Below, in pieces: positions 35,127 through 47,296 of a stretch of 64,000 bases of DNA (within the stretch, counting starts at the first letter, position 1; each line of letters starts with the position of its first letter). The position numbers and the translations under genes were made by a program. Source of the stretch: Dama dama (Eukaryota; Chordata; Mammalia; Artiodactyla; Cervidae); contig NW_026870889.1 in NCBI RefSeq assembly GCF_033118175.1, forward strand, positions 1,922,001 to 1,986,000, in the 5' to 3' direction. A model generated the notes under the pieces. That model saw only the letters and a list, made by a program, of their open reading frames with translations. It searched no databases and was not told the origin of the DNA.

Positions 35127-37175
35127 CCCCGCAGCCTGCCCCTTGGTGGGGCAGTACCCCCGGAGGCCAGGAAGGTCTGGGAAAGGCTGGCCAGGGGCAG
35201 GGGACCTGCTGGGTCCTGCCCCTGGCCTGTGGGGCCTCTGAGCACAACCGGCCCTCTCCCACTGGAAGACCTCCCCGGCTGCTTCCAAAGTCCTGTTTGC
35301 CAACACTCCCACCCGCTGTTCACGCCAGACTTGCACAATGCTCCCAAGCCCGGGAGAAAAGCGCTTCGGGGTGGTGCTCTCTCCGGGCCCTTGCCCCTGA
35401 GCCTGGGGTCAAGGCATGGGGAACACACTCCCAGGCCAAGGCAGAACCACATGCCCACGTCTGTTCCTGTCCCCTGCACCGGCAGAGAGCTTGGGGGAGC
35501 CAGAGTCTGTCAGGCAGCTGCTGGTTTGGCCGCCTGTGTGGGAAGGGGCAGAACCGCCCTAGGGGCAAGTTGGGCCTCTTGCTCTCCCTGCTGCCCTGAG
35601 GCTGCTGGGCCAAAGAGGTCTTGGGCATCCAGCCCCTTGCTGGTCCCTTCCCTCTGACGAGGCCCTCTGAGCTCCAGCACCTTGCAGTGTGGAGACAGCC
35701 CCTGCCAGCAACCTCCTCTCCAATGAGGGCTCAACCGAGGCCTAGGCCCAGGGGAAAGGCACCAGCGGGGATGAGCCAGTGGAGGCGCACGGGCATATCA
35801 GGACCCAGTCCCCGCAGCCTGCCCCTTGGTGGGGCAGTACCCCCGGAGGCCAGGAAGGTCTGGGCAAGGCTGGCCAGGGGCAGGGTCCCTGCTGGGTCCT
35901 GCCCCTGGCCTGTGGGGCCTCTGAGCACAACCGGCCCTCTCCCACTGGAAGACCTCCCCGGCTGCCTCCAAAGGCCGCTTTGCCAACACTCCCGCCCGCT
36001 GTTCCCGCCAGGCACGCACAACGCTCCCAAGGCCAGGAGAAAAGCGCTTCGGGGTGTTGCTCTCTCCGGGACCTTGCCCCTGAGCCTGGGGTCCAGGCAG
36101 TGGGTCCACACTCCCAGACCAAGGCAGAACCACATGCACTCGTCTGTTCCTGACCCCTGCACCGGCAGAGAGCTCGGGGGAGCCAGAGTCTGTCAGGCAG
36201 CTGCTGGGTTGGCTGCCTGTGTGGGAAGGGGCAGAGCCGACCTAGGGGCAAGTTGGGCCTCTTGCTCTCCCTGCTGCCCTGAGGCTGCTGGGCCAAAGAG
36301 GTCTTGGGTATCCAGCCCCTTGCTGGTCCCTTCCCGCTGACGAGGCCCTCTGAGCTCCAGCACCTTGCAGTGTGGAGACAGCCCCTGCCAGCAACCTCCT
36401 CTCCAAGGAGGCATCAACCGAGGCCTATGCCCAGGGGAAAGGCACCAGCGGGGATGAGCCTGGGGAGGCGCCCGGGCATGTCTGGACCCAGTCCCCGCAG
36501 CCTGCCCCTTGGTGGGGCAGTACCCCCTGAGGCCAGGAAGGTCTGGGCAAGGCTGGCCAGGGGCAGGGGACCTGCTGGGTCCTGCCCCTGGCCTGTGAGG
36601 CCTCTGAGCACAACCGGCCCTCTCCCACTGGAAGACCTCCACGGCTGCCTCCAAAATCCTGTTTGCAAACACTCCCGCCCGCTGTTCACGCCAGGCTCAC
36701 ACAATGCTCCCAAGCCCGGGAGAAAAGCGCTTCGGGGTGGTGCTCTCTCCGGGCCCTTGCCCCTGAGCCTGGGGGCAAGGCAGGGGGAACACACTCCCAG
36801 GCCAAGGCAGAACCACATGCCCACGTCTGTTCCTGTCCCCTGCACCGGCAGAGAGCTTGGGGGAGCCAGAGTCTGTCAGGCAGCTGCTGGGTTGGCCGCC
36901 TGTGTGGGAAGGGGCAGAGCCGCCCTAGGGGCAAGTTGGGCCTCTTGCTCTCCCTGCTGCCCTGAGGCTGCTGGGCCAAAGACGTCTTGGGCATCCAGCC
37001 CCTTACTGGTCCATTCCCTCTGACGAGGCCCTCTGAGCTCCAGCACCTTGCAGTGTGGAGACAGCCCCTGCCAGCAACCTCCTCTCCAAGGAGGCCTCAA
37101 CCGAGGCCTAGGCCCAGGGGAAAGGCACCAGCGGGGATGAGCCTGGGGAGGCGCCCGGGCATGTCTGGACCCAGG
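35127..37175 (+). repeat. Three-monomer tandem duplication, copy 1 (2049 bp)
   Basis: The block is repeated immediately downstream with an offset of 2049. The left limit is set by 35126 T versus 37175 G. The monomer starts inside are 35621, 36304 and 36987. I noticed no base difference between the two copies. They share unusual variants, such as CAATGAGGGCTCAACC in one monomer and GGCATATCAGG in the same one, that are not seen elsewhere in the window. Confidence 0.92.
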
Positions 37176-39224
37176 CCCCGCAGCCTGCCCCTTGGTGGGG
37201 CAGTACCCCCGGAGGCCAGGAAGGTCTGGGAAAGGCTGGCCAGGGGCAGGGGACCTGCTGGGTCCTGCCCCTGGCCTGTGGGGCCTCTGAGCACAACCGG
37301 CCCTCTCCCACTGGAAGACCTCCCCGGCTGCTTCCAAAGTCCTGTTTGCCAACACTCCCACCCGCTGTTCACGCCAGACTTGCACAATGCTCCCAAGCCC
37401 GGGAGAAAAGCGCTTCGGGGTGGTGCTCTCTCCGGGCCCTTGCCCCTGAGCCTGGGGTCAAGGCATGGGGAACACACTCCCAGGCCAAGGCAGAACCACA
37501 TGCCCACGTCTGTTCCTGTCCCCTGCACCGGCAGAGAGCTTGGGGGAGCCAGAGTCTGTCAGGCAGCTGCTGGTTTGGCCGCCTGTGTGGGAAGGGGCAG
37601 AACCGCCCTAGGGGCAAGTTGGGCCTCTTGCTCTCCCTGCTGCCCTGAGGCTGCTGGGCCAAAGAGGTCTTGGGCATCCAGCCCCTTGCTGGTCCCTTCC
37701 CTCTGACGAGGCCCTCTGAGCTCCAGCACCTTGCAGTGTGGAGACAGCCCCTGCCAGCAACCTCCTCTCCAATGAGGGCTCAACCGAGGCCTAGGCCCAG
37801 GGGAAAGGCACCAGCGGGGATGAGCCAGTGGAGGCGCACGGGCATATCAGGACCCAGTCCCCGCAGCCTGCCCCTTGGTGGGGCAGTACCCCCGGAGGCC
37901 AGGAAGGTCTGGGCAAGGCTGGCCAGGGGCAGGGTCCCTGCTGGGTCCTGCCCCTGGCCTGTGGGGCCTCTGAGCACAACCGGCCCTCTCCCACTGGAAG
38001 ACCTCCCCGGCTGCCTCCAAAGGCCGCTTTGCCAACACTCCCGCCCGCTGTTCCCGCCAGGCACGCACAACGCTCCCAAGGCCAGGAGAAAAGCGCTTCG
38101 GGGTGTTGCTCTCTCCGGGACCTTGCCCCTGAGCCTGGGGTCCAGGCAGTGGGTCCACACTCCCAGACCAAGGCAGAACCACATGCACTCGTCTGTTCCT
38201 GACCCCTGCACCGGCAGAGAGCTCGGGGGAGCCAGAGTCTGTCAGGCAGCTGCTGGGTTGGCTGCCTGTGTGGGAAGGGGCAGAGCCGACCTAGGGGCAA
38301 GTTGGGCCTCTTGCTCTCCCTGCTGCCCTGAGGCTGCTGGGCCAAAGAGGTCTTGGGTATCCAGCCCCTTGCTGGTCCCTTCCCGCTGACGAGGCCCTCT
38401 GAGCTCCAGCACCTTGCAGTGTGGAGACAGCCCCTGCCAGCAACCTCCTCTCCAAGGAGGCATCAACCGAGGCCTATGCCCAGGGGAAAGGCACCAGCGG
38501 GGATGAGCCTGGGGAGGCGCCCGGGCATGTCTGGACCCAGTCCCCGCAGCCTGCCCCTTGGTGGGGCAGTACCCCCTGAGGCCAGGAAGGTCTGGGCAAG
38601 GCTGGCCAGGGGCAGGGGACCTGCTGGGTCCTGCCCCTGGCCTGTGAGGCCTCTGAGCACAACCGGCCCTCTCCCACTGGAAGACCTCCACGGCTGCCTC
38701 CAAAATCCTGTTTGCAAACACTCCCGCCCGCTGTTCACGCCAGGCTCACACAATGCTCCCAAGCCCGGGAGAAAAGCGCTTCGGGGTGGTGCTCTCTCCG
38801 GGCCCTTGCCCCTGAGCCTGGGGGCAAGGCAGGGGGAACACACTCCCAGGCCAAGGCAGAACCACATGCCCACGTCTGTTCCTGTCCCCTGCACCGGCAG
38901 AGAGCTTGGGGGAGCCAGAGTCTGTCAGGCAGCTGCTGGGTTGGCCGCCTGTGTGGGAAGGGGCAGAGCCGCCCTAGGGGCAAGTTGGGCCTCTTGCTCT
39001 CCCTGCTGCCCTGAGGCTGCTGGGCCAAAGACGTCTTGGGCATCCAGCCCCTTACTGGTCCATTCCCTCTGACGAGGCCCTCTGAGCTCCAGCACCTTGC
39101 AGTGTGGAGACAGCCCCTGCCAGCAACCTCCTCTCCAAGGAGGCCTCAACCGAGGCCTAGGCCCAGGGGAAAGGCACCAGCGGGGATGAGCCTGGGGAGG
39201 CGCCCGGGCATGTCTGGACCCAGG
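37176..39224 (+). repeat. Three-monomer tandem duplication, copy 2 (2049 bp)
   Basis: This is the second copy of the preceding block, with monomers at 37670, 38353 and 39036. Identity with copy 1 runs on to 39279 and ends at 37231 A versus 39280 C. The match is therefore slightly longer than the period, as expected from unequal exchange between identical monomers. Confidence 0.92.
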
Positions 39225-40051
39225 CCCCGCAGCCTGCCCCTTGGTGGGGCAGTACCCCCGGAGGCCAGGAAGGTCTGGGCAAGGCTGGCCAGGGGCAGGG
39301 GCCCTGCTGCGTCCTGCCCCTGGCCTGTGGGTCCTCAGAGCACAACCGGCCCTCTCCCACTGGAAGACCTCCCCGGCTGCCTCCAAAGGCCGGTTTGCAA
39401 GCGCTCCCACCCACTGTTCCCAGCAGGCGTGCACAATGCTCCCAAGCCCGGGAGAAAAGCGCTTCAGGGTGGTGCTCTCTCCGGGCCCTTGCCCCTGAGC
39501 CTGGGGGCAAGGCAGGGTGTCCACACTCCCAGGACAAGGCAGAACCACATGCACACGTCTGATCTGCCCCCTGCACCGGCAGAGAGCTCGGGGGAGCCAG
39601 AGTCTGTCAGGCAGCTGCTGGGCTGGCCGCCTGTGTGGGAAGGGGCAGAGCCGACCTAGGGGCAAGTTGGGCCTCTTGCTCTCCCTGCTGCCCTGAGGCT
39701 GCTGGGCCAAAGACGTCTTGGGCATCCAGCCCCTTGCTGGTCCCTTCCCTCTGACGAGGCCCTCTGAGCTCCAGCACCTTGCAGTGTGGAGACAGCCCCT
39801 GCCAGCAACCTCCTCTCCAAGGAGGCCTCAACCGAGGCCTAGGCCCAGGGGAAAGGCACCAGCGGGGATGAGCCTGGGGAGGCGCCCGGGCATGTCTGGA
39901 CCCAGTCCCCGCAGCCTGCCCCTTGGTGGGGCAGTACCCCCGGAGGCCAGGAAGGTCTGGGCAAGGCTGCCAGGGGCAGGGACACTGCTGGGTCCTGCCC
40001 CTGGCCTGTGGGGCGTCTGAGCACAACCGACACTCTCCCGCTGGAAGACCT

Positions 40052-40068
40052 GCCCGTCTGCCTCGAAA
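40052..40068 (-). other. CENP-B box core match
   Basis: All nine core bases match in the S-type monomer at 39718. The last flanking base differs from the other boxes (CTGCCCG instead of CTCCCCG on the plus strand), a position that is free in the core pattern. Confidence 0.75.
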
Positions 40069-42779
40069 GGCCGGTTTGCAAGCACTCCCGCCCGCTGTTC
40101 CCGCCAGGCACGCACAATGCTCCCAAGCCCGGGAGAAAAGCGCTTCGGGGTGGTGCTCTCACCGGGCCCTTGCCCCTGAGCCTGGGGGCAAGGCAGGGGG
40201 AACACACTCCCAGGCCAAGGCAGAACGACATGCACACGTCTGTTCCTGCCCCCTACACCGGCAGAGAGCTCGGGGGAGCCAGAGACTGCCAGGCTGCTGC
40301 TGGGCTGGCCGCCTGTGTGGGACGGGGCAGAGCCGACCTAGGGGCAAATTGGGCCTCTTGCTCTCCCTGCTGCCCTGAGGCTGCTGGGTCAACGAGGTCT
40401 TGGGCATCCAGCCCTTTGCTGGTCCCTTCCCTCTGACGAGGCCCTCTGATCTCCAGCACCTTGCAGTGTGGAGACAGCCCCTGCCAGCAACCTCCTCTCC
40501 AAGGAGGCCTCAACCGAGGCCTAGGCCCAGGGGAAAGGCACCAGCGGGGATGAGCCTGGGGAGGCGCCCGGGCATGTCTGGACCCAGTCCCCGCAGCCTG
40601 CCCCTTGGTGGAGCAGTACCCCCGGAGGCCAGGAAGGTCTGGGCAAGGCTGGCCAGGGTCAGGGGCCCTGCTGGGTCCTGCCCCTGGCCTGTGGGGCCTC
40701 TGAGCACAACCGGCCCTCTCCCAATGGAAGACCTCCCCGGCTGCCTTCAAAGGCCGGTTTGCAAGCACTCCCGCCCACTGTTCCCACCAAGCGCGCACAA
40801 TTCTCCCAAGCCCGGGAGAAAAGCGCTTCGGGGTGGTGCTCTCTCCGGGCCCTTGCCCCTGAACCTGGGGGCCAGGCAGTTGGTCCACACTCGGAGACCA
40901 AGGCAGAACCACATGCACACGTCTGTTCCTGACCCCTGCACCGGCAGAGAGCTCGGGGGAGCCAGAGTCTGTCAGGCAGCTGCTGGGCTGGCCGCCTGTG
41001 TGGGAAGGGGCAGAGCCGACCTAGGGGCAAGTTGGGCCTCTTCCTCTCCCTGCTGCCCTGAGGCTGCTGGGCCAAAGAGGTCTTGGGCATCCAGCCCTTT
41101 GCTGGTCCCTTCCCTCTGATGAGGCCCTCTGAGCTCCAGCACCTTGCAGTGTGGAGACAGCCCCTGCCAGCAACCTCCTCTCCAAGGAGGCCTCAACCGA
41201 GGCCTAGGCCTAGGGGAAAGGCACCAGCGGGGATGAGCCTGGGGAGGCGCCCGGCCATGTCTGGACCCAGTCCCCGCAGCCTGCCCCTTGGTGGGGCAGT
41301 ACCCCCGGAAGCCAGGAAGGTCTCGGCAAGGCTGCCAGGGGCAGGGACACTGCTGGGTCCTGCCCCTGGCCTGTTGGGCGTCTGAGCACAACCGGCACTC
41401 TCCCGCTGGAAGACCTCCCCGTCTGCCTCCAAAGTCCTGTTTGCAAGCACGCCCACCCGCTGTTCCCCCAGGCACGCACAATGCTCCCAAGCCCGGGAAA
41501 AAAGCGCTTCGGGGTGGTGCTCTCTCCGGGCCCTTGCCCCTGAGCCTGGGGCCAGGCAGGGGGAACACACTCCCAGGCCAAGGGAGAACGACATGCACAC
41601 GTCTGTTCCTGCCCCCTACACCGGCAGAGAGCTCGGGGGAGCCAGAGACTGCCAGGCTGCTGCTGGGCTGGCTGCCTGTGTGGGACGGGGCAGAGCCGAC
41701 CTAGGGGCAAGTTGGGCCTCTTGCTCTCCCTGCTGCCCTGAGGCTGCTGGGTCAAAGAGGTCTTGGGCATCCAGCCCTTTGCTGGTGCCTTCCCTCTGAC
41801 GAGGCCCTCTGAGCTCCAGCACCTTGCAGTGTGGAGACTGCCCCTGCCAGCAACCTCCTCTCCAAAGAGGCCTCAACCGAGGACTACACCCAGGGGAAAG
41901 GCACCAGCGGGGATGATCCTGGGGAGGCGCACGGACATGTCTGGACCCAGTCTCCGCAGCCTGCCCCTTGGTGGGGCAGTACCCCCGGAGGCAGGAAGGT
42001 CTGGGCAAGTCTGGCCAGGGGCAGGGGCCCTGCTGGGTCCTGACCCTGGCCTGTGGGGCCTCTGAGCACAACCGGCCCTCTCCCACTGGAAGACCTCCCC
42101 GGCTGCCTCCAAAGTCCTGTTTGCAAACACTCCCGCCCGCTGTTCACGTCAGGCTCGCACAATGCTCCCAAGCCCGGGAGAAAAGCACTTCGGAGTGGTG
42201 CTCTCTCCGGGCCCTTGCCGCTGAGCCTGGGGGCAAGGCAGGGGGAACACACTCCCAGGCCAAGGCAGAAACACATGCCCAAGTCTGTTCCTTTCCCCTG
42301 CACCGGCAGAGAGCTTGGGGGAGCCAGAGTCTGTCAGGCAGGTGCTGGGCTGGCCGCCTGTGTGGGAAGTGGCAGAGCCGACCTAGGGGCAAGTTGGGCC
42401 TCTTGCCCTCGCTGCTGCCCTGAGGCTGCTGGGCCAAAGAGGTCTTGGGCATCCAACCCCTTGCTGGTCCCTTCCCTCTGACGAGGCCCTCTGAGCTCCA
42501 GCACCTTGCAGTGTGGAGACAGCCCCTGCCAGCAACCTCCTCTCCAAGGAGGCCTAAAACGAGGCCTAGGCACAGGGGAAAGGCACCAGCGGGGATGAGC
42601 CTGGGGAGGCGCCCGGGCATGTATGGACCCAGTCCCCGCAGCCTGCCCCTTGGTGGAGCAGTACCCCCGGAGGCGAGGAAGGTCTGGGAAAGGCTGTCCA
42701 GGGGCAGGGGACCTGCTGGGTCCTGCCCCTGGCCTGTGGGGCCTCTGAGCACAACCGGCCCTCTCCCACTGGAAGACGT

Positions 42780-42796
42780 CCCCGGCTGCCTCGAAA
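42780..42796 (-). other. CENP-B box core match in an L-type monomer
   Basis: Plus strand CCCCGGCTGCCTCGAAA; on the minus strand TTCG, A and CGGG are all in place. The surrounding monomer (42445) is L type (GGGGCCTCTGAGC, CTCTCCCACTGG) and keeps GGCTG rather than the S-type GTCTG. The core was therefore probably completed by a separate C-to-G change. Confidence 0.72.
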
Positions 42797-44817
42797 GGCC
42801 GGTTTGCAAGCACTCCCGCCCACTGTTCCAACCAAGGGCGCACAACGCTCCCAAGCCCGGGAAAAAATCGCCTCGGGGTGGTGCTCTCTCCGGGCCCTTT
42901 CCCCTGAGCCTGGGGGCCAGGAAGGGGGTCCACACTCCCAGGCCAAGGCAGAACGACATGCACACGTCTGTTCCTGCCCCATGCACCGGCAGAGAGCTCG
43001 GGGGAGCCAGAGTCTGTCAGGCAGCTGCTGGGCTGGCCGCCTGTGTGGGAAGGGGCAGAGCCGACCTAGGGGCAAGTTGGGCCTCTTGCTCTCCCTGCTG
43101 CCCTGAGGCTGCTGGGCCAAAGAGATCTTGGGCATCCAGCCCCTTGCTTGTCCCTTCACTCTGAGGAGGCCCTCTGAGCTCCAGCACCTTGCAGTGTGGA
43201 GACAGCCCCTGCCAGCAACCTCCTCTCCAAGGAGGCCTCAACCGAGGCCTAGGACCAGGGGAAAGGCACCAGCGGGGATGAGCCTGGGGAGGCGCCCGGG
43301 CATGTCTGGACCCAGTCCCCGCAGACTGCCCCTTGGTGGGGCAGTACCCCCGGAGGCCAGGAAGGTCTGGGCAAGGCTGGCCACAGGCAGGGGCCCTGCT
43401 GGGTCCTGCCCCTGGCCTGTGGGGCCTCTGAGCACAACCGGCCCTCTCCCACTGGAAGACTTCCCCGGCTGCCTCCAAAGGCCGGTTTGTCAACACTCCC
43501 GCCCGCTGTTCCCGCCAGGCACGCACAATTCTCCCAAGCCCGGGAGAAAAGCGCTTCGGGGTGTTGCTCTCTCCGGGCCCTTGCCCCTGAGTGTGGGCGC
43601 GAGGCAGTGGGACCACACTCCCAGACCAACGCAGAACCACATGCACACGTCTGTTTCTGACCCCTGCACCGGCAGAGAGCTTGGGGGAGCCAGAGTCTGT
43701 CAGGCAGCTGCTGGGCTGGCCGCCTGTGTGGGAAGGGGCAGAGCCGATCTAGGGGCAAGTTGGGCCTCTTCCTCTCCCTGCTGCCCTGAGGCTGCTGGGC
43801 CAAAGACGTCTTGGGCATCCAGCCCCTTGCTGGTCCCTTCCCTCTGACGAGGCCCTCTGAGCTCCAGCACCTTGCAGTGTGGAGACAGCCCCTGCCAGCA
43901 ACCTCCTCTCCAAGGAGGCCTCAACCGAGGCCTAGGCCCAGGGGAAAGGCACCAGCGGGGATGAGCCTGGGGAGGCGCCCGGCCATGTCTGGACCCAGTC
44001 CCCGCAGCCTGCCCCTTGGTGGGGCAGTACCCCCGGAGGCCAGGAAGGTCTGGGAAAGGCTGCCAGGGGCAGGAACACTGCCAGGTCCTGCCCCTGGCCT
44101 GTGGGGCGTCTGAGCACAACCGGCACTCTCCCGCTGGAAGACCTCCCCGGCTGCCTCCAAAGGCCGGTTTGCAAGCACTCCCGCCCGCTGTTCCCGCCAG
44201 GCACGCACAATGCTCCCAAGCCCGGGAGAAAAGCGCTTCGGGGTGGTGCTCTCTCCAGGCCCTTGCCCCTGAGCCTGGGGGCCAGGCAGGGGGAACACAC
44301 TCCCAGGCCAAGGCAGAACGACATGCACACGTCTGTTCCTGCCCCCTACACCGGCAGAGAGTTCGGGGGAGCCAGAGACTGCCAGGCTGCTGCTGGGCTG
44401 GCTGCCTGTGTGGGACGGGGTAGAGCCGACCTAGGGGCAAGTTGGGCCTCTTGCTCTCCCTGCTGCCCTGAGGCTGCTGGGTCAGAGAGGTCTTGGGCAT
44501 CCAGCCCTTTGCTGGTCCTTTCCCTCTGACGAGGCCCTCTGAGCTCCAGCACCTTGCAGTGTGCAGACAGCCCCTGCCGGCAACCTCCTCTCCAAGGAGG
44601 CCTCAACCGAGGCCTAGGCCCAGGGGAAAGGCACCAGCGGGGATGAGCCTGGGGAGGCGCCCGGGCATGTCTGGACCCAGGCCCCGCAGCCTGCCCCTTG
44701 GTGGGGTAGTACCCCCGGAGGCCAGGAAGGTCTGGGCAAGGCTGCCAGAGGCAGGGACACTGCTGGGTCCTGCCCCTGGCCTGTGGGGCCTCTGAGAACA
44801 ACTGGCACTCTCCCGCT

Positions 44818-46744
44818 GGAAGACCTCCCCGGCTGCCTCCAAAGGCTGGTTTGCAAGCACTCAATCCCGCTGTTCACGCCAGCTGCGCACAATGCTCCCA
44901 AGCCCGGGAGAAAAGCATTTTGGGGTGGTGCTCACTCCGGGCTTTGGAAGACCTCCCCGGCTGCCTCCAAGGCCGGTTTGCAAGCACTTCTGCCTGCTGT
45001 TCCCGCCACCCGCGCACAATGCTCCCAAGCCCGGGAGAAAAGCGTTTCGGGGTGGTGTTCTCTCTGGGCCCAAGAAAGACCTCCCGGGCTGCCCCCAAAT
45101 GCCGGTTTGCAAGCACTCCCACTCGCTGTTCCCGCCATCCGTGCAAATGCTCCAAGCCCAGGAGAAAAGCCCTTCAGGGTGGTGCTCTCTCCCGGCCCTT
45201 GGAAGACCTCCCCGGCTGCCTCCAAAGGCCGGTTTGCAAGCACTCAATCCCGCTGTTCCCGCCAGCCGCGCACAATTCTCCCAAGCCCGGGAGAAAAGCG
45301 CTTCGGGGTGGTGCTCTCTCCCGGCCCTTGGAAGACCTCCCCGGCTGCCTCCAAAGGCTGGTTTTCAAGAACTCCCTCCCGCTGACCCGCCAGCCGCACA
45401 CAATGCTCCCAAGCCCGGGAGAAAAGCATTTTGGGGTGGTCTCTCTCCGGGCCCTTGGAAGACTCCCCGGCTGCCTCTAAAGGCCGGTTTGCAAGCACTC
45501 ATGTCCTCTGTTCCCGACAGCCGCGAACAATGCTCCCAATTCCGTGAGAAAAGTGCTTCGGGATGGTGCTCTCTCCGGGCCCTTGGAAGACCTCCCAAGC
45601 TGCCTCCAAAGGCCGGTTTGCAAGCACTCCCGCCCGCTGTTCCCGCCAGCCTCGCACAATGCTCCCAAGCCCGGGAGAAAAGCGCTTCGGGGTGGTGTTC
45701 TCTCCGTGCCAATGGAGGACCTCCCTGGCTGCCCCCAAAGGCCGGTTTGCAAGCACTCCCACTCGCTGTTCCCGCCAGCCACGCACAATCCTCCAAAACC
45801 CCGGAGAAAAGCGCTTCGGGGTGGTGTTCTCTCCGTGCCCATGGAAGACCTCCCGGGGTGCCCCCAAAGGCCGGTTTGGAAGCACTCCGACTCGGTGTTC
45901 CCGCCATCCGCGCACAATGCTCCCAAGCCCGGGAGAAAAGCATTTTGGGGTGGTGCTCACACCGGGCCCTGGAAGACCTCCCCGGCTGCCTCCAAAGGAC
46001 GGTTTTCAAGCACTCCTGCCTGCTGTTCCCGCCACCCGCGCACAATGCTCCCAAGCCCGGGAGAAAAGCGCTTCGGGGTGGTGCTCTCTACAGGCCCTTG
46101 GAAGACCTCCCCGGCTGCCTCCAAAGGCCAGTTTGCAAGCAGTCCTGCCTGCTGTTCCCGCCAGCCGCGCACAATGCTCCCAAGCCCGGGAGAAAAGCGC
46201 TTCGGGGTGGTGCTCTCTCCGGGCCCTTGGAAGACATCCCCGGCTGCCTCCAAAGGCCGGTTTGCAAGCACTCATGCCCGTTGTTCCCACCAGCCGCGCA
46301 CAATGCTCCCAAGCCCGGGAGAAAAGCATTTTGGGGTGGTGCTCACTCCGGGCCCTTGGAAGACCTCCCCGGCTGCCTCCAAAGGCCGGTTTGCAAGCAC
46401 TCCTGCCTGCTGTTCCCGCCAGCCGCGCACAATGTTCCCAAGCACGGGAGAAAAGCGCTTCGGGGTGGTGCTCTCTCCAGGCCCTTGGAAGACCTCCCGG
46501 GCTGCCTCCAAAGGCCGGTTTGCAAGCATTCATGTCCGTTGTTCCCGACAGCCGCGCACAATGCTCCCAAGCCCGAGAGAAAAGCATTTTGGGGTGGTGA
46601 TCAGTCCGGGCCCTTGGAAGACCTCCCCGGCTGCCTCCAAAGGACAGTTTGCAAGAACTCATGCCCGCTGTTCCCGCCAGGCACGCACAATGCTCCCAAG
46701 CCCGGGAGAAAAGCGCTTCGGGGTGGTGCTCTCACCGGGCCCTT
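44818..46744 (+). repeat. 129-bp subrepeat array, block 1 (15 copies)
   Basis: One segment of the monomer, from GGAAGACC through CTCTCCGGGCCCTT, is repeated on its own. Copies start at 44818, 44946, 45074, 45201, 45330, 45457, 45585, 45714, 45843, 45971, 46100, 46229, 46358, 46487 and 46616, which is 127-129 bp apart. The novel junction is CCCTTGGAAGACC, where ordinary monomers read CCCTTGCCCCTGAG. Copies are of two main kinds near their end: AAGCGCTTCGGGG or AAGCATTTTGGGG. Because 129 is exactly 43 codons, open frames of up to 705 codons run through here; they have no other sign of being coding. Confidence 0.95.
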
Positions 46745-47296
46745 GCCCCTGAGCCTGGGGGCACTGCAGGGGGAACACACTCCCAGGCCAAGGCAGAACC
46801 ACATGCAAACGTCTGTTCCTGGTCCCTGCACCGGCAGAGAGCTCGGGGGAGCCAGAGTATGCCAGGCAGCTGCTGGGTTGGCGGCCTGTGTGGAAAGGGG
46901 CAGAGCCGACCTAGGGGCAAGTTGGGCCTCTTGCTCTCCCTGCTGCCCTGAGGCTGCTGGGCCAAAGAGGTCTTGGGCATCCAGCCCCTTGCTGGTCCCT
47001 TCCCTCTGATGAGGCCCTCTGAGCTCCAGCACCTTGCAGTGTGGAGACAGCCCCTGCCAGCAACCTCGTCTCCAAGGAGGCCTCAACCGAGGCCTAGGCC
47101 CAGGGGAAAGGCACCAGCGGGGATGAGCCTGGGGAGGCGCCCGGGCATGTCTGGACCCAGTCCCCGCAGCCTGCCCCTTGGTGGGGCAGTACCCCCGGAG
47201 GCCAGGAAGGTCTGGGCAAGGCTGCCAGGGGCAGGACACTGCTGGGTCCTGCCCCTGGCCTGTGGGGCGTCTGAGCACAACCGGCACTCTCCCGCT
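46745..47296 (+). repeat. Remainder of a full monomer between 129-bp blocks 1 and 2
   Basis: These 552 bp are the ordinary monomer without its 129-bp segment, running from CCCCTGAGCC through the TTGGGCATCC phase point at 46973 to CTCTCCCGCT. It is S type, with TGGGGCGTCTGAGC and a shortened GCAGGACACTG. Distinctive variants include GGGGGCACTGCAGG and GTGTGGAAAGGGG. Confidence 0.93.

Larger units (their letters stand above)
39225..44817 (+). repeat. Diverse monomers before the 129-bp expansions
   Basis: Monomers start at 39718, 40400, 41083, 41763, 42445, 43128, 43811 and 44493. They are more individual than those of the 17-kb unit. The 41083 monomer has lost bases around CTGTTCCCCCAGGC and TGGGGCCAGGC, and that at 41763 carries GGAGGCAGGAAGG with a 1-bp loss and GAGACTGCCCC. 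Two carry exact CENP-B-box matches, at 40052 and 42780. No higher-order period is visible here. Confidence 0.88.

Noticed and set aside
44361..44377. TTCGGGGGAGCCAGAG as a plus-strand CENP-B box
   Set aside because: It has TTCG and the central A but the CGGG half reads CAGA, two core mismatches, in a single monomer only.
44892..47009. 705-codon frame as a repetitive structural or mucin-like protein gene
   Set aside because: The length follows from a 129-bp (43-codon) period without stops. There are long frames in several frames on both strands, and no promoter, splice or signal-peptide context.
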